Origin: Bacteroidales bacterium UBA4116
Lineage (GTDB): Bacteria; Bacteroidota; Bacteroidia; Bacteroidales; Tannerellaceae
DNA length: 64,000 nt
Assembly: GCA_002381645.1 (NCBI GenBank)
Contig: DFXE01000001.1
Coordinates: 335,679 to 399,678, forward strand
Reading direction: 5' to 3'
Part shown: positions 8,787-18,560 of the stretch, in pieces
How positions within the stretch are numbered: the stretch's first letter is position 1
Layout: each line of letters begins with the position of its first letter
The notes under the pieces: generated by a model
The model's input: the letters and a program-made list of their open reading frames with translations, nothing else
Databases searched by the model: none
What the model was told of the DNA's origin: nothing
Made by a program: the position numbers and the translations under genes

Positions 8787-9969
8787 AATCGTAATTGCTA
8801 TTGCTGCCGGTATTTTGCTGGGACAGTTTCTTCCGGCATCCATAGCGCGTATCTTTGTTACCTTTAACTCTTTATTCGGGAATTTCCTTTCCTTTTCAAT
8901 TCCGTTAATCATATTGGGGCTTGTGGCTCCGGCTATTGGTGAACTGGGAAAAGGCGCCGGGAAATTATTGGTCATTACCGCGCTTATCGCCTATGGCTCC
9001 ACGCTCTTTTCCGGTTTCTTTACGTTCTTTGCCAGCTCCGCGGTATTTCCGGGTATGCTACCTGTAAACGAAGAATTTACAGCGATCGAGAATCCTGAGA
9101 ATTTTATGCTCACCACATACTTTACCGTGCAAATGCCACCCCTAATGGATATTATGACAGCCCTGCTCCTTTCGTTTGTACTTGGGTTGGGGATATCGAA
9201 TATTGCCGGAAATGCGCTGCGAAACTTTTTTATTGATTTCCGCGATATAGTCACCAAACTGATCGAATCGGTTATCATTCCTTTACTACCGTTACACATT
9301 TTCGGTATTTTCCTGAATATGGCGGTAAGCGGTCATGTGATGGGAATTATCGGAATGTTCCTGAAAGTCATCCTTGTTATATTCGTTTTGCATATCGTTT
9401 TATTATTACTGCAATTCAGTATCGCCGGAATAGTAAGTAATAAGAACCCTTTACTTTTACTTAAGAATATGCTGCCCGCCTATGTTACGGCGTTAGGTAC
9501 CCAATCATCTGCGGCAACCATACCGGTTACACTGGCTCAAACCATGAAGAACGGAGTACGTGAGAACATTGCCGTATTTGTGATTCCGCTTTGTGCCACT
9601 ATTCATTTATCAGGAAGCACCATGAAGATTGTGGCCTGTGCCATGGCTATCATGTATATGGCGGGTGAACCGGTTACCATTGGCGCATTTGCCGGATTTA
9701 TAATGATGCTCGGGATTGCGATGGTGGCAGCGCCGGGAGTTCCGGGAGGAGCAATTATGGCCGCCCTGGGGATACTCCAAAGTATGCTTGGCTTCAATGA
9801 GACACTTCAGGCGTTAATGATCGCTTTATACATAGCAATGGATAGTTTCGGTACGGCCTGTAATGTTACCGGCGACGGGGCAATTGCCATTGTAGTAGAT
9901 AAGATAGCAGGAAAAGGAGTAAATGAAAATGGAAAATTGCAAACAGAAAGCGATCAAGCCATCATCTGA
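8755..9969 (+). CDS. Dicarboxylate/amino acid:cation symporter (DAACS family)
   Basis: A 404-residue inner-membrane protein of the glutamate/dicarboxylate symporter fold (SDF family). The re-entrant loop signature is seen as GTQSSAATIPVTLAQ, and the following helix has IHLSGSTMKI; the second loop region is APGVPGGAIMAA. Expected to import a dicarboxylate or amino acid with Na+ or H+. It starts inside the end of the NhaC-type gene. A coupled Na+ exporter and Na+-driven importer is a sensible pairing, but this is inference. The substrate is not resolved. Confidence 0.87.
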   Translation: MKKIKISLLGKIVIAIAAGILLGQFLPASIARIFVTFNSLFGNFLSFSIPLIILGLVAPAIGELGKGAGKLLVITALIAYGSTLFSGFFTFFASSAVFPGMLPVNEEFTAIENPENFMLTTYFTVQMPPLMDIMTALLLSFVLGLGISNIAGNALRNFFIDFRDIVTKLIESVIIPLLPLHIFGIFLNMAVSGHVMGIIGMFLKVILVIFVLHIVLLLLQFSIAGIVSNKNPLLLLKNMLPAYVTALGTQSSAATIPVTLAQTMKNGVRENIAVFVIPLCATIHLSGSTMKIVACAMAIMYMAGEPVTIGAFAGFIMMLGIAMVAAPGVPGGAIMAALGILQSMLGFNETLQALMIALYIAMDSFGTACNVTGDGAIAIVVDKIAGKGVNENGKLQTESDQAII

Positions 9970-9988
9970 ATTATTCCATTTTCCATTT
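9927..9988. repeat. 11-bp inverted repeat at the convergent 3' ends
   Basis: AAATGGAAAAT (9927-9937) and ATTTTCCATTT (9978-9988) are perfectly complementary with a 40-nt loop. They straddle the symporter stop in the short gap before the convergent M16 gene. It may form a weak bidirectional terminator, but it has no GC core. Confidence 0.3.
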
Positions 9989-10003
9989 CCGGTGTTAACA
10001 CAT

Positions 10004-12817
10004 TTACGGCTCCATTACGACTTCAATACTATTTCCCTGATTCAATAAAGTCCGCGCAAATGCCTGAATATTTGCCGGAGTGATACTGTTCAGTATATTA
10101 TTGTAACGGGTATGGGTATCAAAGTTTTTGTAATAATAATGATTCAATGTGCTGAGCCAATAACTGTTTTCCTGTAATTGCTCGTCATGGCGCTTGCGCA
10201 TATTATCCTTAGTTTTCTCAAAGTCTTCCGTGCGAGGTCCTGAATTGGCAATATTCCAGAGTTCTTCGCGTACGATTGTATTCATCCTTTCACGTTTATC
10301 GGGATCGGTATCGAAATAACTTTGTAATACGGTTTGCCCTTCGGGAAATGAACCCACATAGGCAAAGGTTTGTACGCCATAAGTACCTCCTTCGTCCTGA
10401 CGCACCTTTTCCATATAAACAATATCCATAATCTGCTTAAACATGGTAGCGGTTATGATGTTTTCAAGATTATATTCCATTTGTCCGGAGAAAAGATTGA
10501 TAACTGTAGACTTGGGCGTTTCCATCTCTCGGTTGAATATATTTACATAATCTCCTTCGCGTAAATCCGGCACATTCGACTCATTCGGTTTCTCTATCCG
10601 GTTTAAAGACGGTAAAGCCGCAAGGTATTGTTCAATCAGCGGTCGCATAGCTTCTATATCCAGATTACCTACAAATGAAAACACAAAATCGGAAGCGTCG
10701 GCAAAACGGTCTTTATACATTTCCATAATACGCGCATAACTTATATGATCCAGATCTTCAATCTGAATCCGTTTGGTCCGCGGATTGTCACCGTACATGG
10801 CTTTTGTTACCGTATCCCCGAATGCGACCATCGGATTTAATTCAAGGTTTTGTAATTGTGCTCTTGTACGGTTGATGTATGAGGCATACGCTTCATCGTC
10901 TATGCGGGGAGCAGTAAAGTTTAAATAAATGAGTTCGAACATGGTTTTAATATCTCCTGGTGTGGAAGAACCGCTAATGTCTTCACTATCCTGACTAACA
11001 GTTGTCTGGACAGATACTTTTTTCCCCGCCAACACTTTGCCCAGGTCAATTGCCGAAAAGTTACCCAGTCCACCTAAACTACTTACGCTGTTAAGCATCT
11101 TCAGGTTGGTACTTTCTTCACTTCCATATAAAGAAGTTCCCCCGGGGCTGGTACCTACCATAATAATTTCATCTTTCTTGAAATCGGTATGTTTCAACGC
11201 TACTTTAACGCCGTTACTCAATGTCATTACCGTCGTACCCAATAAAGGATCTTCTTTGGTTTCTACAATTCTACCCGGTGCGGGAAGTTCGGGAATTAAC
11301 GGCTCGTCGGATACCGTTTCTTCATAAGGTTGTATATCCGACTGGACAGCTGTCTGGTACATGCTAAGCAACTCTTCTTCAGTGGGATAAACTAAACCAT
11401 CCTTTTCAGGCCCTGTCAGTGATATAACCAGATTATGGTCGCCGATGATTTGCTGCATGTATTCGTTTATCTGTTCCACTGTTATAGCCGGTGCGATCTG
11501 ATTGATCAGGGTATATTCCATTTCAATCCCGGGAATATATCCTCCGTTGGTAAAATGCGAAACATACTCATTGGTATAAGCACGGTTACGCTGATTCTCC
11601 CTTTCGTTATAAGCGGATTCGTATTCCTTTAATATATTGATGCGGGCCCTTTCATATTCGGAAGCTGTAAAACCGAATTTGCGCGCTCTTTCGGTTTCAA
11701 CAGCAAGGGTATTAAGAGCGCGGTCTATTTGCCCGTCTTTTGCCACCGCAGCACTTGTCCAGGCTCCTTTGGTATTCGATATAAAATAATCGCCATCATA
11801 TGCCGTAGCATAAACATAAGGAGGATCTGCCTGTTGCAATAGTTCGTTCAGACGCTCGTTCACTATCGTGGAAGTTACGCTCTGCATATAATCGTTTACT
11901 AATCCCGCAATGGTAGAACGGTATTCCAAAGGCATTTTATCGTGTTTGTAAAATAAATACAGGATCGTGTTGGACGCTTCCTTATCCGTAGCGATAGAGA
12001 CAAGCGGCTCTTCATTATCCGGAACAGGATATAGGGTTCGCGGGGAGGGGTTCACAGGAGCAGGAATGTCGGTAAACATTCTTTTTATGGTCTGTTCTAC
12101 GTTATCAACATCAATATCGCCGACAACAATAATCGCCTGTAAGTCCGGACGGTACCATTTGTGATAGTAATCGCTAAGTTCCTGTGGTTTGAAATTATTG
12201 ATCACATCAATAGTACCGATCGGTAAACGGTTGGCATACTGGCTACCGGGATACATTTTAGGTAATTGCTGTTCCCAAAGGCGCATTTGTGCATCCTGAC
12301 CGGTTCTCCATTCTTCACGGATAACCCCCCTCTCTTTTTCAATCAGTGAATCACTCAGGGTAATAAAGCTTGACCAGTCATGTAAGATCAATAAAGCGGA
12401 ATCGACAACTCCCTGTCTGTTTACAGGTACATTCATCAATTTATATACCGTACGGTCAAAACCGGTTTCAGCATTTAAGTTCTCCCCCATACGCATTCCG
12501 ATACTTTCCGTATAATCGATAATACCGTCGCCCGGGAAATTCTTGCTTCCGTGGAAAGCCATATGCTCTAAAAAGTGGGCTAATCCACGCTGATTTTCTT
12601 CTTCCAGTATTGAACCTACATTCTGGGCGATAAAGAAATCAGCACGTTCTTTAGGCATATCATTATGCCGTATATAATAAGTCAATCCGTTTTCCAGTTT
12701 TCCATACCTTACATTCGGATCAATGGGTAATGGCACAAGTTCTTCCTGGGCAGAAAGTTTCATCAATCCTATGAAGCTGATGAATATGGACAAAATAAAA
12801 AATGATCTTGTTTTCAT
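10004..12817 (-). CDS. M16 family zinc metallopeptidase (pitrilysin type), exported
   Basis: A 937-residue M16 peptidase with a signal peptide (MKTRSFFILSIFISFIGLMK). The inverted zinc motif HFLEH is at residues 81-85, and the distal Glu ligand lies in the KERGVIREEW segment about 75 residues later. Two M16 halves follow: a catalytic N-terminal pair and a non-catalytic C-terminal pair beginning with GTTVMTLSNGVKVALKHTDF. Expected to degrade peptides in the periplasm. Length and order are typical of the large Bacteroidota M16 enzymes. It is monocistronic, convergent with the transporter pair and divergent from ahcY. Confidence 0.92.
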   Translation of the reverse strand: MKTRSFFILSIFISFIGLMKLSAQEELVPLPIDPNVRYGKLENGLTYYIRHNDMPKERADFFIAQNVGSILEEENQRGLAHFLEHMAFHGSKNFPGDGIIDYTESIGMRMGENLNAETGFDRTVYKLMNVPVNRQGVVDSALLILHDWSSFITLSDSLIEKERGVIREEWRTGQDAQMRLWEQQLPKMYPGSQYANRLPIGTIDVINNFKPQELSDYYHKWYRPDLQAIIVVGDIDVDNVEQTIKRMFTDIPAPVNPSPRTLYPVPDNEEPLVSIATDKEASNTILYLFYKHDKMPLEYRSTIAGLVNDYMQSVTSTIVNERLNELLQQADPPYVYATAYDGDYFISNTKGAWTSAAVAKDGQIDRALNTLAVETERARKFGFTASEYERARINILKEYESAYNERENQRNRAYTNEYVSHFTNGGYIPGIEMEYTLINQIAPAITVEQINEYMQQIIGDHNLVISLTGPEKDGLVYPTEEELLSMYQTAVQSDIQPYEETVSDEPLIPELPAPGRIVETKEDPLLGTTVMTLSNGVKVALKHTDFKKDEIIMVGTSPGGTSLYGSEESTNLKMLNSVSSLGGLGNFSAIDLGKVLAGKKVSVQTTVSQDSEDISGSSTPGDIKTMFELIYLNFTAPRIDDEAYASYINRTRAQLQNLELNPMVAFGDTVTKAMYGDNPRTKRIQIEDLDHISYARIMEMYKDRFADASDFVFSFVGNLDIEAMRPLIEQYLAALPSLNRIEKPNESNVPDLREGDYVNIFNREMETPKSTVINLFSGQMEYNLENIITATMFKQIMDIVYMEKVRQDEGGTYGVQTFAYVGSFPEGQTVLQSYFDTDPDKRERMNTIVREELWNIANSGPRTEDFEKTKDNMRKRHDEQLQENSYWLSTLNHYYYKNFDTHTRYNNILNSITPANIQAFARTLLNQGNSIEVVMEP

Positions 12818-12842
12818 ATTTCAAATATTTAAATACTAACCG

Positions 12843-12850
12843 CAAAGCTA
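12843..12850 (-). promoter_or_regulatory. -7 promoter box for the M16 peptidase
   Basis: TAGCTTTG on the minus strand (TAnnTTTG) lies 25 bp upstream of the start at 12817. No -33 TTTG is seen at the usual distance. Confidence 0.4.
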
Positions 12851-13020
12851 ACAAAACAGATATAAAAACGGTTATATGCATCCGGCATTTTAATTCTTTA
12901 CACATTTGCAGTTAAAGAAAGCAACACTATTCATATCGTGTTTGTTGCCTGTAACTTATTAAAATTGAACTTACAACCATTTTATAAGTAAACGAAAGCG
13001 GTAATTTTTATATTATTCCG

Positions 13021-13028
13021 TAACTTTG
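13021..13028 (+). promoter_or_regulatory. -7 promoter box for ahcY
   Basis: TAACTTTG matches TAnnTTTG, 31 bp upstream of the ahcY ATG. The implied leader of roughly 25 nt leaves no room for an S-adenosylhomocysteine riboswitch. Confidence 0.5.
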
Positions 13029-13059
13029 TACGTTTAATACAAAACATTATATTTAAGAT

Positions 13060-14478
13060 ATGTCACAATTATTTCCAACTAATCTGCCCTATAAAGTAGC
13101 AGACATGAGTTTGGCTGAATTCGGCCGCAAGGAGATTGAAATCGCCGAACACGAAATGCCGGGCCTAATGGCGCTTCGTAAGAAGTATGCAGGGAAAAAA
13201 CCGTTACAGGGCGCCCGTATAACCGGCTCATTGCATATGACGATTCAGACTGCAGTGTTAATCGAAACATTAGTTGATTTAGGCGCCGACGTACGTTGGG
13301 CAAGTTGTAATATTTTCTCTACACAGGATCATGCCGCCGCCGCAATTGCAGCAACTGGAGTTCCTGTTTTTGCCTGGAAAGGTGAAACACTGGAAGAGTA
13401 TTGGTGGTGTACGGATATGGCACTTCGTTTTCCGGAAGGTAAAGGTCCGCATATGATTGTGGATGACGGAGGCGATGCTTCGCTTTTATTTCATATGGGG
13501 TACAAAGCTGAAAATGATGCGGAAACCATAAACCGTAAAGGTAGCAACCATGAAGAACAGGTAATTTTAGATACCGTACGCCGCGTACTGGAAGAAGACA
13601 ATCAACGATGGCACCGTATGGTAGCCAAGATGAAAGGAGTTTCAGAAGAAACGACCACCGGGGTTCATCGTTTGTATCAAATGATGGAAAAAGGTGAATT
13701 ACTGGTTCCGGCCATTAATGTAAACGACTCGGTAACTAAATCCAAATTTGATAACCTCTACGGTTGCCGTGAGTCATTGGCCGACGGTATTAAACGTGCT
13801 ACAGATGTAATGATAGCTGGTAAAGTGGTGGTAGTTGCAGGTTACGGCGATGTAGGTAAAGGTTGCGCCCATTCCATGCGTTCGTACGGTGCCCGTGTAC
13901 TGGTTACTGAAATCGATCCGATATGTGCGTTACAGGCAGCTATGGAAGGGTTTGAGGTAACAACAATGGAAGAGGCCGTTAAAGAAGGAAATATTTTTGT
14001 GACGACAACCGGTAACCGCGATATCATTACAATTGAGCATATGACACAAATGCTCGATCAGGCCATTGTATGCAATATAGGACATTTTGATAATGAAATT
14101 CAAGTGGAGAAACTGGTTAATTATCCTAATATCGTACATACCAATATTAAACCGCAGGTTGATAAATATACATTCCCTAATGGTAACAGCATTTTCTTAC
14201 TTGCTGAAGGCCGTTTGGTAAACTTAGGTTGTGCTACTGGACATCCTTCTTTTGTAATGAGCAATTCTTTCACCAATCAGGTGTTGGCTCAAATCGATTT
14301 ATGGGAAATGGCTTATGAGGTAGGGGTTTACCGTTTACCTAAACGTCTGGACGAAGAGGTTGCCCGTTTACATTTAGACCGTATCGGCGTTAAACTCACG
14401 AAACTTACAGCAGAACAGGCCGACTATATAGGCGTGCCGGTAGAAGGACCTTATAAGGCGGATCATTACAGATATTAA
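13060..14478 (+). CDS. ahcY: Adenosylhomocysteinase
   Basis: Cytosolic NAD-dependent hydrolysis of S-adenosylhomocysteine to adenosine and homocysteine, closing the methylation cycle. The 472-residue protein carries the substrate-domain segment GARITGSLHMTIQTAVLIET, the Rossmann motif AGYGDVGKGCA (about residue 260) and the canonical C-terminal KADHYRY. It is followed after 15 bp by the glycan genes on the same strand, so read-through is possible, but a functional link is not obvious. Recognition is secure. Confidence 0.97.
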   Translation: MSQLFPTNLPYKVADMSLAEFGRKEIEIAEHEMPGLMALRKKYAGKKPLQGARITGSLHMTIQTAVLIETLVDLGADVRWASCNIFSTQDHAAAAIAATGVPVFAWKGETLEEYWWCTDMALRFPEGKGPHMIVDDGGDASLLFHMGYKAENDAETINRKGSNHEEQVILDTVRRVLEEDNQRWHRMVAKMKGVSEETTTGVHRLYQMMEKGELLVPAINVNDSVTKSKFDNLYGCRESLADGIKRATDVMIAGKVVVVAGYGDVGKGCAHSMRSYGARVLVTEIDPICALQAAMEGFEVTTMEEAVKEGNIFVTTTGNRDIITIEHMTQMLDQAIVCNIGHFDNEIQVEKLVNYPNIVHTNIKPQVDKYTFPNGNSIFLLAEGRLVNLGCATGHPSFVMSNSFTNQVLAQIDLWEMAYEVGVYRLPKRLDEEVARLHLDRIGVKLTKLTAEQADYIGVPVEGPYKADHYRY

Positions 14479-14493
14479 AATAAACCTCATATT

Positions 14494-16053
14494 ATGAAGG
14501 AAAACACTTTAGTAAAAGATTCACGGGTACTTCTGTATACTGCGGGATTAGCTATTATTTTCGCATTGTCTTTCTCCTATATCTTCAATTCTAAAATTGA
14601 TTTGAACGGAGATAATTGCGAATATTTTATTTTAGCTACCTCTTTAGCCGGCGGTGATGGTTATTCGGATATTACACATGAGCCACCTGTTGCTTCCAAT
14701 TTATTTCCCCCGGGATACCCTGTATTAATGTCTTTTATCCGTTTTTTTACGGATAGTGTTTTCCCTCAAAAGATTTTAAACGGTATTTTTTTATTAGCAT
14801 CAGCGCTCATCTTCTTTTTCTTTATACGCAAATTCAAATTGCCGGATTCAATGGCATTTGTCGCATCCGCTGTTATATTATTAAATTATCAGGTATTGCA
14901 TTTTGCGACTATGATGATGAGTGAAATGTCATTCATGTTTTTTACGGTGCTTTCGGTATGGTTTTTATCCAAAATGGACGACGATAAACCTTTCTGGAAA
15001 GATAAATATTTTTATTTTGCCATATTATCCGTCGCGTATTGTTACCACGTACGCACACAAGGAATAGCATTAGCAGCAGCTGTCGTGGGGTTTTTCCTGT
15101 TTACAAAACGCTGGAAACAAATGATAGCTTTCGCCGGAGGATTTGCAGTTTGTCTGCTTCCGTGGATGATCCGCAATAATTTATCCGGTGTGGGCCAAAG
15201 CCGGTATTTGAGCATGATCGCCATGTCTAACCCCTGGCGGCCCGAAGAAGGAACATTAAGCTTTGGAGAATTGATAAGCCGATTTTTAGAAACTTTCACC
15301 ATGTTGGTAACAAAAGCTGTACCCAACTCAATTCTCCCCTATTTCTCTGCAGACTATAATGTGTCGACAACAGGAATGGAATGGTTGACAGCTATTATCT
15401 TATTCTCTGTTATAGGTATAGGAATGTGGCGTTTAGGTAAGTTTAAATACTTATTTTTATTTTATGTATTAGCCACTTTTGGCGTAATATCGTTATTCAG
15501 TACGCCAAGTGAAAACAGATATATTACTCCGTTACTACCCTTCCTTGAAGTGAGCCTTATGCTGGGTTTATATGCTATCCTACAATTTGCTGTTGAAAAA
15601 ATGAATATCGGGAAACAATTTTCTCCCTGGCTTTTGTGTGTAGTTGTATTTTTCTCTTTTCCAAAGCTGGAGGTATTACATGCTCAAAACAATATGCCGT
15701 TTCCTCCAAATTATCGGAACTTCTTTATTGTTGCGGAAGAAACAAAAAAACAGTTGCCCCGTAATACGGTCATTTGTTCACGTAAACCTGCTCTTTTCTA
15801 CATGTTCAGTAAAACAGCTGTAACAACCTATGCATGGACGGAGGATAATGAAGAGTTAATAAAAGGATTAATAAATAACAACGTTGATTTTGTGGTGCTT
15901 GAACAGTTAGGGTATAGTTCTACTCCCCGGTATCTGTATCCGGCTATCAGTAATAATCCGGATTTATTTATACCGGTAATGCATGTACCTGATCCTGATA
16001 CTTACCTTTTTAAATTTGAAAGAGAAAAAGCCGTTGAGAAATATAACAAATAG
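14494..16053 (+). CDS. Polytopic membrane glycosyltransferase, GT39/ArnT-like (PMT_2 type)
   Basis: A 519-residue protein with about ten hydrophobic segments in the first 390 residues and a hydrophilic C-terminal domain. The first periplasmic loop has the acidic KIDLNGDNCEYF and the FPPGYPVLMSF stretch typical of dolichyl/undecaprenyl-phosphate-sugar transferases (PMT_2). These enzymes move a sugar from a lipid-phosphate donor onto a periplasmic acceptor. The next gene is a DPM1-like GT2 that could make such a donor, so the two probably work together. It starts 15 bp after ahcY. Acceptor unknown. Confidence 0.75.
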   Translation: MKENTLVKDSRVLLYTAGLAIIFALSFSYIFNSKIDLNGDNCEYFILATSLAGGDGYSDITHEPPVASNLFPPGYPVLMSFIRFFTDSVFPQKILNGIFLLASALIFFFFIRKFKLPDSMAFVASAVILLNYQVLHFATMMMSEMSFMFFTVLSVWFLSKMDDDKPFWKDKYFYFAILSVAYCYHVRTQGIALAAAVVGFFLFTKRWKQMIAFAGGFAVCLLPWMIRNNLSGVGQSRYLSMIAMSNPWRPEEGTLSFGELISRFLETFTMLVTKAVPNSILPYFSADYNVSTTGMEWLTAIILFSVIGIGMWRLGKFKYLFLFYVLATFGVISLFSTPSENRYITPLLPFLEVSLMLGLYAILQFAVEKMNIGKQFSPWLLCVVVFFSFPKLEVLHAQNNMPFPPNYRNFFIVAEETKKQLPRNTVICSRKPALFYMFSKTAVTTYAWTEDNEELIKGLINNNVDFVVLEQLGYSSTPRYLYPAISNNPDLFIPVMHVPDPDTYLFKFEREKAVEKYNK

Positions 16054-16061
16054 GTATTTAT

Positions 16062-16808
16062 ATGATTAAGAATAAAATAGTAACTATTGTCCTGCCTGCT
16101 TATAATGCTGAACAAACATTGGAACAGACATACAATGAAATCCCTTTTGATATAGTAGATAATGTTATTCTGGTGGATGATAACAGTAAGGATAATACGA
16201 TTGAAGTAGCAAAAAAACTGGGTGTAAAATATGTGATACGCCATGATGAAAATAAAGGTTATGGCGGCAACCAAAAAACATGTTATAACAAGGCACTTGA
16301 AATAGGTTCTGATATCATTGTCATGCTTCATCCGGATTATCAATATACACCGTTACTTTTACAATCGATGATCTACCTGATCGCCAACGGAGTTTATGAG
16401 GTTGTCTTCGGTTCCCGTATATTAGGCAAAGGCGCTTTAAAGGGTGGTATGCCACTTTATAAATATATCGCCAACAGAGGCCTTACATTTATTCAAAATT
16501 TGCTGATGAGTAATAAGCTTGCTGAATACCACACCGGCTACAGGGCATATTCCGCAGAAGTTTTAAGAAGTATTCCTTTTAATAAATGTTCGGATAATTT
16601 TGTATTCGACAATGAAATCATTGCACAGATTACCGACAGAGGTTACGAAATAGCCGAGATAACTTGCCCTACCAAATATTTTAAAGAAGCTTCTTCTATT
16701 AATTTGAAAAATAGTACCATTTACGGTTTTGGCGTTTTAAAAGTTTCTTTTTTATACTTTTTAAACCGGATAGGAATTATTAATTATTCCATACTAAAAG
16801 ATAACTGA
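16062..16808 (+). CDS. GT2 glycosyltransferase, polyprenyl-phosphate sugar synthase-like
   Basis: A 248-residue GT-A fold protein with VTIVLPAYNAEQTLEQTYNE at the N-terminus, the nucleotide-sugar motif VILVDDNSKDNT and an acidic MLHPDYQY. It has no transmembrane tail. Resembles dolichyl-phosphate mannose synthase homologues, which charge a polyprenyl phosphate with a hexose. It lies 8 bp after the membrane transferase and 7 bp before hddA, so it belongs to one operon. The transferred sugar is not known. Confidence 0.82.
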   Translation: MIKNKIVTIVLPAYNAEQTLEQTYNEIPFDIVDNVILVDDNSKDNTIEVAKKLGVKYVIRHDENKGYGGNQKTCYNKALEIGSDIIVMLHPDYQYTPLLLQSMIYLIANGVYEVVFGSRILGKGALKGGMPLYKYIANRGLTFIQNLLMSNKLAEYHTGYRAYSAEVLRSIPFNKCSDNFVFDNEIIAQITDRGYEIAEITCPTKYFKEASSINLKNSTIYGFGVLKVSFLYFLNRIGIINYSILKDN

Positions 16809-16815
16809 TCATTCC

Positions 16816-17847
16816 ATGCTATACAGAAGTAAAGCTCCCTTCAGGTTAGGTATTGCAGGTGGCGGGACAGATGTTTCTCCATATTCCGACCTGTATGGCG
16901 GTGCCATTCTTAACGTAACAATCAATTTATATGCCCACGCGACGATCAGGCCTTTAAATAACGGTAAAATACGATTTCTCCATATTAATGAAAATATTGT
17001 TGAAGAATTCGATTCAACAGATAGATTACCCCTAATTGGTCCGTTGTTACTTCAACGGGGAATTTACAATTCGGTTGTGTCCAGGTTCAATGACAATCAA
17101 CCCCTATCCTTTGAATTAGTCACTTCGATGGATGTACCGTCCGGATCCGGACTGGGTACTTCATCTACTTTGGTTGTTGCCATTCTTGGGGCTTTTGGCG
17201 AATGGTTGAAACTCCCTTTAGGTAAATACGATATTGCTCATTATGCCTATGAAATAGAACGTTTGGATTTAAAAATGGCTGGTGGCAAGCAAGATCAGTA
17301 CGCAGCTACTTTCGGGGGTGTAAATTTTATGGAATTTCTTGAAGACGATAAGGTAATTGTAAATCCTTTACGTATCAGTAACAATATATTGCAGGAGTGG
17401 GCAATGAATACGGTTCTTTTTTATACCAAGCAGCAACGTTGTTCGGGGCATATTATTGAAGAACAGGTGGAAAATGTAAAAAAGAAAAACGACTCTTTGG
17501 AAGCTATGCATAAAGTGAAAGAAGAAGCATTCCGAATGAAAAACTGCTTACTGCGCGAAGAATTATGGGAGTTAGGTAAAGCATTGAATGTTAGCTGGAC
17601 GAATAAAAAAAAGATGGCCAGGCATATTTCAAATAATTTTATTGACCAGATTTATGAAACGGCGATATCGAATGGTGCTTTAGGAGGTAAAATATCCGGC
17701 GCCGGAGGAGGTGGTTTTATGTTTTTCTATTGTCCGGGAAATACATGTTACGAGGTGGCCAGTAAATTAGCAGAAATGAATATTGGTAGCATACAACAAT
17801 TTGAGTTTTCTAAAAAAGGATTGACAACCTGGAGTGTAAAAGAATAA
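16816..17847 (+). CDS. hddA: D-glycero-alpha-D-manno-heptose-7-phosphate kinase (GHMP family)
   Basis: A 343-residue GHMP kinase beginning RSKAPFRLGIAGGGTDVSPY, with the ATP loop PSGSGLGTSSTLVV near residue 113 and the C-terminal GKISGAGGGGFMFF. This pattern is typical of HddA, which phosphorylates heptose 7-phosphate at C1 to the 1,7-bisphosphate. The next two genes encode the following steps, which supports the assignment over other GHMP sugar kinases (for example fucokinase-like). Cytosolic. Confidence 0.85.
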   Translation: MLYRSKAPFRLGIAGGGTDVSPYSDLYGGAILNVTINLYAHATIRPLNNGKIRFLHINENIVEEFDSTDRLPLIGPLLLQRGIYNSVVSRFNDNQPLSFELVTSMDVPSGSGLGTSSTLVVAILGAFGEWLKLPLGKYDIAHYAYEIERLDLKMAGGKQDQYAATFGGVNFMEFLEDDKVIVNPLRISNNILQEWAMNTVLFYTKQQRCSGHIIEEQVENVKKKNDSLEAMHKVKEEAFRMKNCLLREELWELGKALNVSWTNKKKMARHISNNFIDQIYETAISNGALGGKISGAGGGGFMFFYCPGNTCYEVASKLAEMNIGSIQQFEFSKKGLTTWSVKE

Positions 17848-17855
17848 TTACCATA

Positions 17856-18560
17856 ATGGAAGCAATTATTTTAGCCGGAGGCATGGGTACGCGACTTCAA
17901 AGCATGGTTTCCGATGTGCCAAAGTGTATGGCTCCGGTAGCAGGAAAACCATTTCTTTATTATCTGCTTAACCAACTTGAAGAAGCTGGTTTTGAACATA
18001 TCATCCTCTCATTAGGCTATAAACATGAAATGATTGAGAGATGGACCCGGTCCTATCAAACAACGCTCAAAATTTCAACTGCCATTGAAGAATGTCCTTT
18101 AGGTACAGGAGGAGCCATAAAATATACTTTAGCCAAAGCACAGCAACCGGAAGTTTTTATCCTGAACGGAGATACTTTTTTTAATGTTAGCTATAAAGAT
18201 ATGTTACAGCAACATTTGAAAACTCGTGCCGTAACAACATTGGCATTAAAAGGAATGCACGATTTCGACAGATACGGAATAGTCGAAACAGAGAGCCATT
18301 CCATGCAAATAACGGCTTTCCGTGAGAAAAGGTATTGTCAGACAGGACTTATAAATGGAGGCATTTATTTAATAAATAAGGATGCTCTGGATGGATATTC
18401 TGAAAAATTTTCATTGGAAAAGGATTATTTTGAAAAAGTCGTTTCAACCGGTATATTGTCCGGATATCAATCCTCCGGATATTTTATAGATATTGGTATT
18501 CCTGATGATTACTTAAAAGCTCAAGTCGATTTTAAAAATGGTACATACAAAACCTTATAA
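17856..18560 (+). CDS. hddC: D-glycero-alpha-D-manno-heptose-1-phosphate guanylyltransferase
   Basis: A 234-residue sugar-nucleotide transferase with the pyrophosphorylase signature ILAGGMGTRL at the N-terminus and KCMAPVAGKPFLYYLL. The aspartate motif is FILNGDTFFNV and the product-site motif GTGGAIKY. In this neighbourhood it should make GDP-heptose from heptose 1-phosphate. The last 23 bp overlap gmhB. By sequence alone another nucleotidyltransferase specificity is possible; the context decides. Confidence 0.82.
   Translation: MEAIILAGGMGTRLQSMVSDVPKCMAPVAGKPFLYYLLNQLEEAGFEHIILSLGYKHEMIERWTRSYQTTLKISTAIEECPLGTGGAIKYTLAKAQQPEVFILNGDTFFNVSYKDMLQQHLKTRAVTTLALKGMHDFDRYGIVETESHSMQITAFREKRYCQTGLINGGIYLINKDALDGYSEKFSLEKDYFEKVVSTGILSGYQSSGYFIDIGIPDDYLKAQVDFKNGTYKTL

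Noticed and set aside
13029..13059. S-adenosylhomocysteine riboswitch before ahcY
   Set aside because: The leader after the -7 box is only about 25 nt, far too short, and no stem is visible.
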